Below are positions 6,398 through 12,732 of a stretch of 12,732 nucleotides of DNA, in pieces. Origin of the DNA: an uncultured Oscillospiraceae bacterium (GTDB lineage: Bacteria > Bacillota_A > Clostridia > Oscillospirales > Oscillospiraceae). Position 1 is the first letter of the stretch. Every line of letters starts with the position of its first letter. The position numbers were made by a program, and so were the translations under genes. The notes below the pieces were generated by a model, which searched no databases, was not told the origin of the DNA, and was given only the letters and a program-made list of their open reading frames with translations. Location: positions 1 to 12,732 of the forward strand of contig CANRKN010000057.1 in the NCBI GenBank assembly GCA_947631215.1. Reading direction: 5' to 3'.

Positions 6398-6426
6398 TTT
6401 ACATTTTAGTTACAATATCGTATAAT
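6398..6426 (+). promoter_or_regulatory. Promoter of the FHA-SEDS/PBP operon
   Basis: TTTACA (6398-6403) and a perfect TATAAT (6421-6426) are separated by 17 bp. The start would be near 6433, giving a leader of about 60 nt before the GTG at 6494. It occupies nearly the same DNA as the opposed promoter at 6403-6431. Confidence 0.8.
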
Positions 6427-6431
6427 GTCAA
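6403..6431 (-). promoter_or_regulatory. Promoter of the NusG_II/Gx/DUF975 operon
   Basis: On the minus strand a perfect TTGACA (6431-6426) and TAAAAT (6408-6403) are separated by 17 bp. The start falls at about 6397-6395, on or next to the NusG_II ATG. Each box overlaps a box of the plus-strand promoter by a single base, so the two promoters lie face to face on one 34-bp segment. Confidence 0.75.
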
Positions 6432-6482
6432 TAGACGGTTTGGTCTGTCTCCCAACTTTTTCCCACCCCCATCCTCCCGGAA

Positions 6483-6487
6483 AGGAG
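6483..6487 (+). promoter_or_regulatory. RBS that selects GTG start at 6494
   Basis: AGGAG lies six bases upstream of the GTG at 6494. The in-frame ATG at 6425 overlaps the -10 box and lies upstream of the predicted transcription start, so it cannot serve as the start of this mRNA. Confidence 0.85.
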
Positions 6488-6493
6488 CCGCCC

Positions 6494-8329
6494 GTGGAAC
6501 TGGTCACCTTCATCTTCGGCGAATATGCCCCCCGCATCGCCGACATATCCCGCTATATCCTGCCCTTTGTGGCGGTGCTCATCGTGGCCCGCTGCATCGT
6601 GAGCATGCTCCGGGAGCGGTACGACCCGGAGACCTGGGCCTATCTCTACCTCAACGGCAACGTGATGGTGCCCCTGCGCCACTGGGAGTGTATCCTGGGC
6701 CGGGCCCGGTCCGTAGACGGGCGGGTGGACGACCCGGCGGTGGAGCGGATGCACGCCTGCCTCATCCGCACGCCGGAGGGGGAATGGACCGTCTACAACC
6801 TGGGCAAGGGCAAGACCTACGTCAACGGCGAGCAGGTGCTGCCCGGCGGCGCCCCCATCCAGGACGCGGACGTGCTCACATTGGGCACCGTCTCCGCCCG
6901 GTTCGTGGACCTCACGGAGCAGGAGCGCTCCTCCCTCTTAAAATACCGCCACGCCCCCGGCCGCCGGGTGCGGCCCAGCGTGACGCTGCTGCTGCTGACC
7001 GTGTTCCAGATCGGCCTGCTTCTCCAGCACCTGGCCTATGACGCCGAGGCGGGCCTGGGCGTCATCATGGCCTTCGCCGTGCTGGCCACGGTCCAGTGGG
7101 GCTACTTCATCGTCCTGCGGGCCTCTGGCCAGCGGGGCTTCGAGCCGGAGATATTGGCGCTGTTTCTGTCCACCGTGGGCCTCTCCGTGGCGGCGTCCAA
7201 GACCCCGGACGACATGCTGAAGCAAATTGTTCTGCTCATCGCCGCCATCGGCCTATACATCTTCATGTGCCTGTGGATCCGGAACCTGGACCGGGTGAAG
7301 TCCGTGCGGCTGTACGCCTTTATCGCCGCCATCGGCATGCTTCTGGTGACGCTGGTGCTGGCGCCGGTGGACAACGGCGCGCGCAGCTGGCTCCACTTCG
7401 GCAGCCTCTCCATCCAGCCCTCGGAGCTGGTGAAGGTCCTGTACATCTACGCCGGGGCGGCCACGCTGGATAGGCTCTTCGTGAACCGAAACCTGATCTT
7501 CTACATCGGCTTTTCCGCCGGGTGCGTGGGCCTTCTGGCCCTCATGGGCGACTTCGGCACGGCGCTGGTGTTTTTCGTGACGTTCCTCGTCATCTCCTTC
7601 ATGCGCTCCGGTTCCTTCGCCACAGTCTTCCTCGCCGTGGCGGGGGCGGTGCTTGGCGTGCTGCTGGTGGTGACGGTGAAGCCCCACGTGGTGGCCCGGT
7701 TCGAGACCTGGGGCCACGTGTGGGAGGACGTGGACTGGCGGGGTTATCAGCAGTCGAGAGCCCTCTCAGCCGCGGCCAGCGGGGGTCTCTTCGGCCACGG
7801 GGCCGGGAACGGCTGGTTCATCGGCATCATCGCCGCGGAGACGGACCTGGTGTTCGCGGTGCTGTGCGAGGAGCTGGGGCTCATCACGGCCCTGTGCTGC
7901 ATCGCCTCATTGCTGGCTCTCGCTGGCTTCGTGGTGAAGAACGCCGCCGCAGGCCGGTCCTCCTATTTCTGCATCGCCGCCGCCGGGGCGGTGAGCATGA
8001 TGCTGGTGCAGCTGTGCCTCAATGTGTTCGGCGCCATGGACATCCTGCCCTTCACGGGCGTCACCTTCCCCTTCGTGTCCATGGGCGGCACGAGCCTTTT
8101 GGCCTGCTGGATGCTGCTGGCCTTCGTCAAGGGCAGCGACACCCGGGCCAACGCCAGCTTTGCCGTGGTGCGCCCGGAGCGGTTCACCGGCGGCGCCGGC
8201 GTGGAGGACGAGGCCGAGCCGGAAGAGGACTACTACAGCCCCGGGGACGGTTACTATGACGGCGGCGCTGAGGGCGGCTATTCTGACGACCCCAGGGATG
8301 GCTATTACCGGGGAGGCGGGCGCGCATGA
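6494..8329 (+). CDS. FHA-SEDS fusion, peptidoglycan glycosyltransferase
   Basis: The 611-aa protein joins a membrane helix (about 20-38), an FHA-like domain (about 60-140), a SEDS domain (about 160-550) and an acidic Tyr/Gly-rich tail (565-611). SEDS motifs include GARSWLHFGSLSIQPSELVK (295-314), the catalytic Asp D451 in AETDLVFAVLCEELG, and FTGVTFPFVSMGGTS (520-534), so polymerase activity is expected. The FHA domain keeps G69-R70 and VNG (110-112), but the usual phosphothreonine contacts are altered: the Ser of SRxH is E84 (ERMH) and the Asn of S-x-N-G-T is missing. SEDS proteins with FHA regions are annotated in related Clostridia, and FHA proteins adjoin rodA-pbpA in Actinobacteria. The stop codon overlaps the PBP start (ATGA), so the pair is translationally coupled and probably forms one synthase complex. 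Confidence 0.92.
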   Translation: MELVTFIFGEYAPRIADISRYILPFVAVLIVARCIVSMLRERYDPETWAYLYLNGNVMVPLRHWECILGRARSVDGRVDDPAVERMHACLIRTPEGEWTVYNLGKGKTYVNGEQVLPGGAPIQDADVLTLGTVSARFVDLTEQERSSLLKYRHAPGRRVRPSVTLLLLTVFQIGLLLQHLAYDAEAGLGVIMAFAVLATVQWGYFIVLRASGQRGFEPEILALFLSTVGLSVAASKTPDDMLKQIVLLIAAIGLYIFMCLWIRNLDRVKSVRLYAFIAAIGMLLVTLVLAPVDNGARSWLHFGSLSIQPSELVKVLYIYAGAATLDRLFVNRNLIFYIGFSAGCVGLLALMGDFGTALVFFVTFLVISFMRSGSFATVFLAVAGAVLGVLLVVTVKPHVVARFETWGHVWEDVDWRGYQQSRALSAAASGGLFGHGAGNGWFIGIIAAETDLVFAVLCEELGLITALCCIASLLALAGFVVKNAAAGRSSYFCIAAAGAVSMMLVQLCLNVFGAMDILPFTGVTFPFVSMGGTSLLACWMLLAFVKGSDTRANASFAVVRPERFTGGAGVEDEAEPEEDYYSPGDGYYDGGAEGGYSDDPRDGYYRGGGRA

Positions 8330-9651
8330 AAAAAGTCACTACCCGCGCCTTCGCCGTGCTGCTCTTAGTAGTCCTGACCCTGGCCGGCACCGGCGTGTTC
8401 ATCTACCGTCTGGCCGTGGACGGGGGCGACTGGGCCACCTTCTACGCCAACCAGAGCATCTACTCCGAGGGGGTCCTGAACCGGGGCTCCGTCGCGGACA
8501 GAAACGGCCTTGTGCTGGCCACGGCCAGCGACGAGGGCTTCCACTACGCCGACGACGCCGATATCCGCAAGGCCTGCCTGCACGCCGTGGGCGACTTGGG
8601 GGGCAACATAGGCACCAGCATCCTCTCCATGTACCGGGCGGATTTTGTGAACTACTCCTTCTTCACCGGCACCACCGCCGAGGCGGCCAGCATGAAGCTC
8701 ACCCTGGACGCGGACGTGTGCGCCGCGGCCTACAACGCCATCGCCGGGAAGAAGGGCACGGTGCTCGTGTACAACTACCGCACCGGGGAGATCATCTGCA
8801 TGGTCTCCACCCCCACCTGGGACCCGGAGTACGGCGTCGACTTCGACCCCAACAGCGAGGCCTATGAGGGCGCGTTCATCAACCGGGCCCTGAGCTCCAC
8901 CTTCACGCCGGGGTCCGTGTTCAAGCTGGTCACCCTCGCGGCGGCGCTGGAGAACATCCCGGACATATGGCAGCAGACCTTCTACTGCGACGGGGACACC
9001 ATCATCGGCGGCCAGCGGGTGAAGTGCTCCGGCGTGCACGGCACCATCACCGTGGAGCAGGCCCTGGCCCACTCCTGCAACTGCGCCTTCGGCGAGATCG
9101 CCGCCCAGCTGGGCAGTGCCCTCATCAGCCAGTACGCGGAGAAGTACGGCCTTACCTCCTCCCATATGCTCAACGGCAAGATACCCACCGCCGCGGGCAG
9201 CGTGCCCGCCGGGCGCGGGGAGATAGGCGACGCCGCCTGGGAGGGCATCGGCCAGTATGAGGACCTTATAAACCCCTACGCCTTCCTGCGCTTCATTGGC
9301 GCCATCGCCAACGGGGGCGTGTGCGTGGAGCCCACCATCCTCTACGGGGAGAGCGCCGGCGCCACCCAGCTCATGGACCCCAACACCGCCCAGACCCTCT
9401 CCGAGATGATGGGCTACAACGTGCAGTATGAGTACGGCGCCGGTACATACCCGGGGCTGGAGATGCACGCCAAGACCGGCACCGCCGAGACCTACGGCGG
9501 CACCCACGCTTGGTTTGCCGGTTTCATCACCAACGCCAACGCCCCCTATGCCTTCGTGGTCATGGCGGAGCGGGCCGGCGGCGGCTATTACGTGGCCTCC
9601 CCCATCGCCAACGCCACCCTGCAGAAAGCGGTGCAAAAGGCAAACGGGTGA
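8326..9651 (+). CDS. Class B penicillin-binding protein (PbpA-like transpeptidase)
   Basis: The 441-aa protein has a basic N-terminus and a single membrane anchor (about 8-27), a short dimerisation region starting with NRGSVADRNGLVLA (52-65), and a transpeptidase domain. All three active-site motifs are present: SxxK as TPGSVFK (S197, K200), SxN as SCN (250-252) and KTG (383-385). There are no PASTA repeats, and the protein is short for class B, close to the compact PbpA type. It crosslinks peptidoglycan outside the membrane and should partner the FHA-SEDS polymerase encoded just upstream, with which it shares a 4-bp ATGA overlap. No clear terminator follows; an inverted-repeat element begins 17 bp after the stop codon. 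Confidence 0.93.
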   Translation: MKKVTTRAFAVLLLVVLTLAGTGVFIYRLAVDGGDWATFYANQSIYSEGVLNRGSVADRNGLVLATASDEGFHYADDADIRKACLHAVGDLGGNIGTSILSMYRADFVNYSFFTGTTAEAASMKLTLDADVCAAAYNAIAGKKGTVLVYNYRTGEIICMVSTPTWDPEYGVDFDPNSEAYEGAFINRALSSTFTPGSVFKLVTLAAALENIPDIWQQTFYCDGDTIIGGQRVKCSGVHGTITVEQALAHSCNCAFGEIAAQLGSALISQYAEKYGLTSSHMLNGKIPTAAGSVPAGRGEIGDAAWEGIGQYEDLINPYAFLRFIGAIANGGVCVEPTILYGESAGATQLMDPNTAQTLSEMMGYNVQYEYGAGTYPGLEMHAKTGTAETYGGTHAWFAGFITNANAPYAFVVMAERAGGGYYVASPIANATLQKAVQKANG

Positions 9652-9668
9652 GCGCCGACCCGACGGGC

Positions 9669-9714
9669 GAGGCCGCCCCATGCCGACCTGACGCCCGGCG
9701 GGAGCCGGCAGTGT
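9669..9714. repeat. Left terminal inverted repeat
   Basis: This 46-bp arm is the inverted partner of 9975-10020 with three mismatches. It contains an internal CCGG...CCGG mini-hairpin around GCCCGGCGGGAGCCGGC. Confidence 0.88.
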
Positions 9715-9758
9715 CACGGTCTCACGGCTCGTGAGCGCAGCGTAACAAGTGAGCCGGG

Positions 9759-9820
9759 ATACTGTCGGGCCCGTCCGGGCTATACCCGCATTGTTCTTGG
9801 GCGGCTGAGCCCGGCAGTAT
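9759..9820. repeat. Internal hairpin of the 352-bp element
   Basis: The arms ATACTGTCGGGC (9759-9770) and GCCCGGCAGTAT (9809-9820) pair over 12 bp with one G-T mismatch. They enclose a 38-nt loop that itself contains short GC-rich complementary segments. Confidence 0.75.
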
Positions 9821-9862
9821 GCCTGCTGCTAAACGGCGTCGGAGCGCGCAGGCCAGGTCTCC

Positions 9863-9882
9863 CTTTGCCGCAAGCGGCAAAG
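9863..9882. repeat. Short perfect hairpin inside the element
   Basis: CTTTGCCGC and GCGGCAAAG form a perfect 9-bp inverted repeat with a 2-nt centre. No T-run follows on either strand, so it does not look like an intrinsic terminator. Confidence 0.75.
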
Positions 9883-9909
9883 CTCGAGTGGCCCGCGGCT
9901 CCTCCTTCT

Positions 9910-9944
9910 CCCCATGAAATCCACTTCGCTGGGCTTTCATGGGG
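9910..9944. repeat. Hairpin CCCCATGAAA/TTTCATGGGG inside the element
   Basis: Perfect 10-bp arms (9910-9919 and 9935-9944) flank 15 nt, within which CCA and TGG can extend the pairing. This is one of several stem-loops in the element. Confidence 0.8.
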
Positions 9945-9974
9945 GCCCCAATTTGCTCACCAACCGCATCCGGC

Positions 9975-10020
9975 ACACTGCCGGCTCCCGCCGGGCGTCA
10001 AGTGGGCATAGGGCGGCCTC
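9975..10020. repeat. Right terminal inverted repeat
   Basis: This 46-bp arm is the inverted partner of 9669-9714 with three mismatches. It ends 26 bp upstream of the ABC-F start codon, so any ABC-F promoter must lie inside the element or upstream of it; none is recognisable. Confidence 0.88.
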
Positions 10021-10046
10021 TACAACGCTTACAAGGAAACATATTG

Positions 10047-11915
10047 ATGATCGATATATCCCTGCAAAACGTAAAAAAGAGCTTCGGCGGCGTGGAGATC
10101 CTCCGCGGCGTCAGCTTTGACGTCCAATCCGGCGAGCGGGTGGCCCTCTTAGGCCCCAACGGCGCGGGCAAGACCACCCTCCTGCGCATCCTCACCGGGG
10201 CGCTGGAGCCCGACGAGGGGGAGGTGGTGCTGGCGACCGGCAAGCGCATCGGCCTCATCAGCCAGATCCCCGTCTACCCCGAGGGGTACACCACCGAGGA
10301 CGTGCTGCGCTCCGCCGTGCGCCACCTGGACGACATCCGGGAGCGGATGACCGAGCTTGAGGCGGCCATGGCCACGGATGATTCCCCGGCCACGCTCTCC
10401 AAATACGACCGCCTGGCGGCGGAATTCGACCGCTTGGGGGGCTATGACGCGGACTTTGCCCGGGACCGGGTGGCCAACGGCCTGGACCTCTCCCCCGCCA
10501 TGCGGGAGCAGCTCTTTGAGAGCCTCTCCGGCGGGGAAAAGACGAGGGTGAACCTGGCCCGGCTCCTTTTGGAGGACACGGACATACTGCTCTTAGACGA
10601 GCCCACCAACCACCTGGACCTTAAAAGCACCCAGTGGCTGGAGGGATTTCTGGCCAAGTTCAAGGGCACCGTCCTCACCGTCAGCCATGACCGGTGGTTC
10701 CTGGACAACATCGCCCAGCGGACCATCGAGCTGGACGGCGGCGTGTGCCAGTTCTACGCGGGCAACTACAGCTTCTACATCGAGGAAAAGCAGCGCCGGT
10801 ACCAGGAGCTGCGCCGGCAGTATGAAAAGAGCCAGCGGGAGATCGCCCACCTGGAGGAGGCGGCCAAAAACCTGCGCCTGTGGGCGTTCCTGGGCAACGA
10901 CAAGCTCTACAAGCGGGCCTTCTCCATGGAAAAGCGCATTGCGAAATTGCAGACGGCCCCCAAGCCCACCCAGGCAAAAAAGCTCTCCGTCCGGTTCAAG
11001 GAGCGGGACTTTTTCGGCGACGAGGTGCTGGTGGCCCAGGACCTGGGCAAGGCCTACGGGGAAAAGCGGCTTTTTGAGCACCTGGGCCTTCTCATCCGCC
11101 CCGGCGAGCGGGTGGCCGTCATGGGCGACAACGGCAGCGGCAAGTCCACCCTGGTGAAGATCATCCAGGGCGAGGTCACGCCGGACACGGGCTATACCCG
11201 CCTGGGCCCCGCCATCCGGGCGGCCTACCTGCCCCAGCAGGTGACCTTTGCCCACCCGGAGCGGACGCTGGTGGACACCCTCATCTATGACGACAAGGCC
11301 CAGCCCCAGGACGCCCGGGACCGCCTGGCCGCCTTCAACTTCACCGGCGAGGACGTGTTCAAGACAGTGGGCAGCCTCTCCGGCGGCGAGCAGAGCAGGC
11401 TTCGGCTGTGCATGCTCATGAAATCGGACATCAACTTTTTGATCCTCGACGAGCCCACCAACCATTTGGATATCGCCAGCCGCGAGTGGATAGAGCAGGC
11501 ACTGGACGACTACGGCGGCACGCTCCTATTCGTAAGCCACGACCGGTGGTTCACAGACCGGTTCGCCACCCGGGTGTGGGAGCTTAAAAGCGGCGTGCTC
11601 ACGGACTTTCCTGGGGGCTACACGGAGTACGAGGCCTACAAGGCCCGGCAGGCAGAGCTCACCCAAATCGCCAAGCACCATGAGCCCAAGGCCAAGGCCC
11701 CCCGCCCCCCACGGGAGAAGGACCCGGCCAAGCGCCTGGCCAAGGTGGAGCGGGAGATCGAGAAGCTGGAAGCCGCCCTCGCGGACATAGCCGCCCGGGA
11801 GGAGGCCGCCGCCACCGATTACCAGAAGCTCATGGAGCTGTCCGAAGAGCGCGCCAGCGTGCAGGAGCAGCTGGACGGCCTCTATGAGGAGTGGGAGGCG
11901 CTGGCGGAGGGATGA
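10047..11915 (+). CDS. ABC-F family ATPase
   Basis: The 622-aa protein has two ABC ATPase domains and no membrane segments, as expected for ABC-F proteins that act on the ribosome in translation or antibiotic protection. Domain 1 has Walker A GPNGAGKT (36-43), signature LSGGE (160-164) and Walker B LLLDEP (D184, E185). Domain 2 has GDNGSGKS (360-367), LSGGE (444-448) and LILDEP (D468, E469). The charged inter-domain linker (about 240-320) corresponds to the P-site tRNA interaction motif region. A Lys/Pro-rich stretch (548-562) and a coiled coil (563-620) end the protein, resembling YdiF-type members of Bacillota. Whether it gives resistance or is a housekeeping factor is not visible. The ATG at 10047 follows AAGGAAA at about eight bases; upstream in-frame codons run into the inverted repeat and are not plausible starts. 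The stop codon overlaps the next ATG. Confidence 0.92.
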   Translation: MIDISLQNVKKSFGGVEILRGVSFDVQSGERVALLGPNGAGKTTLLRILTGALEPDEGEVVLATGKRIGLISQIPVYPEGYTTEDVLRSAVRHLDDIRERMTELEAAMATDDSPATLSKYDRLAAEFDRLGGYDADFARDRVANGLDLSPAMREQLFESLSGGEKTRVNLARLLLEDTDILLLDEPTNHLDLKSTQWLEGFLAKFKGTVLTVSHDRWFLDNIAQRTIELDGGVCQFYAGNYSFYIEEKQRRYQELRRQYEKSQREIAHLEEAAKNLRLWAFLGNDKLYKRAFSMEKRIAKLQTAPKPTQAKKLSVRFKERDFFGDEVLVAQDLGKAYGEKRLFEHLGLLIRPGERVAVMGDNGSGKSTLVKIIQGEVTPDTGYTRLGPAIRAAYLPQQVTFAHPERTLVDTLIYDDKAQPQDARDRLAAFNFTGEDVFKTVGSLSGGEQSRLRLCMLMKSDINFLILDEPTNHLDIASREWIEQALDDYGGTLLFVSHDRWFTDRFATRVWELKSGVLTDFPGGYTEYEAYKARQAELTQIAKHHEPKAKAPRPPREKDPAKRLAKVEREIEKLEAALADIAAREEAAATDYQKLMELSEERASVQEQLDGLYEEWEALAEG

Positions 11916-12655
11916 AAAAGGCGTTATTTCTCGGCGCCGGCCTGCTTGTCATCGCGGCGGCGGTATTTGAGTTCGCCCTGGTGGGCTACCGGGTGACGGC
12001 GGTGCTCCTGCTGGTGGGCGCATTGGTCCTTGCCATATTCGGCCTCCTCGCGGGGAAGACTACCAAAGCCGCCAAGGCCGCCCGTGCCGCGCTGGCCGCC
12101 TTCCTCGTCATCGGCTGCGGGTGCTTTCTGGCTGCGGAGATACCCATCCTCGCCGACTGCCGCTCCGACGCGGACACCTCCGCGCCTTATCTGATCGTCT
12201 GCGGCGCGGGGCTCAACGGCGACAAGCCCTCCCGCTCCCTTGCGGACCGGCTCAACGCCGCGCTGGCATGGCTCGATGAAAACCCGGAGAGCTCCGCCGT
12301 CCTCACCGGCAGCCAGGGGCCCCGGGAGGCCCTGTCCGAGGGACAGGCCATGGTGGACTGGCTCACGGCCCGGGGCGTGGACCCCGCCCGGCTCATTTTG
12401 GAGGATCAGGCGGACAATAGCTTCGAGAACATCGCCAACTCCCTCGCCCTCATCCGGGCCCGGGAGCCGGGCTATAACGGCCGGGTGGCCATTTTATCCA
12501 GCGAGTACCACCTGCACCGGCTGGGCTACATGGCGGAGCACCTGGGCTGTGAGGCCGCGCTGGTGGCCGCGAAAACAAGCATCTTCCCCCTGTTCGTCAA
12601 CTACGCCGTCCGGGAGGCCTTCGCCATGTGGAAGCTTTGGGTCTTCGGGATGTAG
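11912..12655 (+). CDS. YdcF/DUF218 family membrane protein
   Basis: The 247-aa protein has three N-terminal hydrophobic segments (about 5-25, 28-48 and 61-80) followed by a DUF218 domain (92-225). Recognisable family elements are YLIVCGAGLNGDKPS (93-107), LTGSQGPREALSEGQAM (131-147), the ADNSFENIANS segment (167-177) and ILSSEYHLHR (194-203). DUF218 proteins such as SanA and ElyC in E. coli are linked to envelope integrity, and the neighbouring peptidoglycan genes suit such a role, but the biochemical activity is unknown. The ATG overlaps the ABC-F stop (ATGA). GGAGG lies only one base before the ATG and another GGAGG lies 13 bases before it, so initiation probably depends on coupling to ABC-F translation. 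No terminator is visible after the stop codon. Confidence 0.87.
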   Translation: MKKALFLGAGLLVIAAAVFEFALVGYRVTAVLLLVGALVLAIFGLLAGKTTKAAKAARAALAAFLVIGCGCFLAAEIPILADCRSDADTSAPYLIVCGAGLNGDKPSRSLADRLNAALAWLDENPESSAVLTGSQGPREALSEGQAMVDWLTARGVDPARLILEDQADNSFENIANSLALIRAREPGYNGRVAILSSEYHLHRLGYMAEHLGCEAALVAAKTSIFPLFVNYAVREAFAMWKLWVFGM

Positions 12656-12686
12656 CAAATAAGTCCAATGGTATTAAGTCAAGAGG

Positions 12687-12732
12687 GTGAATCACGGAAA
12701 CAACAGAAGGAAACGCCATAGGAGAGCTATGA
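12687..12732 (+). CDS. Possible first codons of the next gene (cut by window edge)
   Basis: After a TAA at 12675 the frame is open to the window end. It has a GTG at 12687, giving a very basic start VNHGNNRRKRHRRAM, and an ATG at 12729 preceded by AGGAG at a short spacing. The ATG is the better start on RBS grounds. Only a few residues are visible, so nothing can be said about the product. Confidence 0.3.
   Translation, partial: MNHGNNRRKRHRRAM

Larger units (their letters stand above)
9669..10020. repeat. 352-bp element with 46-bp terminal inverted repeats
   Basis: The gap between the PBP and ABC-F genes is almost filled by one element. Its ends, 9669-9714 and 9975-10020, are inverted copies matching at 43 of 46 positions (differences at 10001, 10004 and 10010). 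A weaker inverted match continues inward (CGGCTCGTGAGC near 9725, CGGTTGGTGAGC inverted near 9960). Three further hairpins lie inside. No gene-like frame with an RBS is present. Size and symmetry suggest a non-autonomous, MITE-like or otherwise dispersed repeat; no target-site duplication could be recognised. It is also likely to fold as RNA when read through from the PBP gene. Confidence 0.8.

Noticed and set aside
8365..9717. Minus-strand open frame of 450 codons antisense to the PBP gene
   Set aside because: It is the shadow of a PBP gene with all three active-site motifs; its Gly/Ala/Val-rich product has no family resemblance.
9722..9976. Minus-strand open frame of 84 codons inside the inverted-repeat element
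   Set aside because: It starts inside the terminal repeat, crosses several hairpins and has no RBS; repeat DNA explains it better.
1..12732. CRISPR array, rRNA or prophage genes
   Set aside because: No regularly spaced repeats, rRNA-like sequence or phage structural genes were seen on either strand.

Overview
The window looks like a chromosomal segment of a fairly high-G+C Clostridia, most likely Oscillospiraceae-like (inference from gene content: SEDS/FHA and class B PBP pair, NusG_II protein with a Gx transporter, DUF975, RadC, ABC-F and YdcF-type proteins, AGGAG-type ribosome binding sites). Two parts differ in character. Positions 1 to about 2160 are accessory: a DUF3800 gene cut by the left window edge, with a consensus promoter and a hairpin-rich leader, and next to it an IS3-family transposase gene. 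From the tRNA gene rightward the sequence is core-like, and from about 2700 it is visibly richer in G+C.

Layout. Minus-strand DUF3800 gene (start at 575), its structured leader (610-680) and promoter (693-721); plus-strand IS3 transposase (897-2027); a 19-bp-stem terminator (2159-2205); minus-strand tRNA-Thr(CGU) with encoded CCA (2210-2285) and its promoter; a gene-free stretch of about 420 bp; minus-strand radC (2756-3436); plus-strand SEDS glycosyltransferase (3530-4687) with its own promoter; a bidirectional terminator; a minus-strand operon NusG_II protein -> Gx transporter -> DUF975 membrane protein (6395 down to 4732); a divergent junction with two overlapping opposed promoters (6398-6431); plus-strand FHA-SEDS fusion (6494-8329) translationally coupled to a class B PBP (8326-9651); a 352-bp element bounded by 46-bp inverted repeats (9669-10020); plus-strand ABC-F ATPase (10047-11915) overlapping a YdcF/DUF218 membrane protein (11912-12655); and possibly the first codons of another gene at the right edge.

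How the genes fit together. The centre is an envelope-growth region. SEDS proteins polymerise glycan from lipid II and class B PBPs crosslink it, so the FHA-SEDS/PBP pair should form a peptidoglycan synthase. A second, plain SEDS gene lies 2 kb away without an adjacent PBP. The minus-strand trio encodes small membrane or membrane-anchored proteins of poorly known function, and its promoter competes for the same DNA as the FHA-SEDS promoter.

The observations most worth following are the DUF3800 gene with its three-hairpin leader (a candidate regulatory RNA or RNA-plus-protein module), the overlapping face-to-face promoters with an apparently leaderless NusG_II gene, the FHA domain that has lost the usual phosphothreonine-contact residues, and the 352-bp inverted-repeat element. 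None of them is proven by sequence reading alone.
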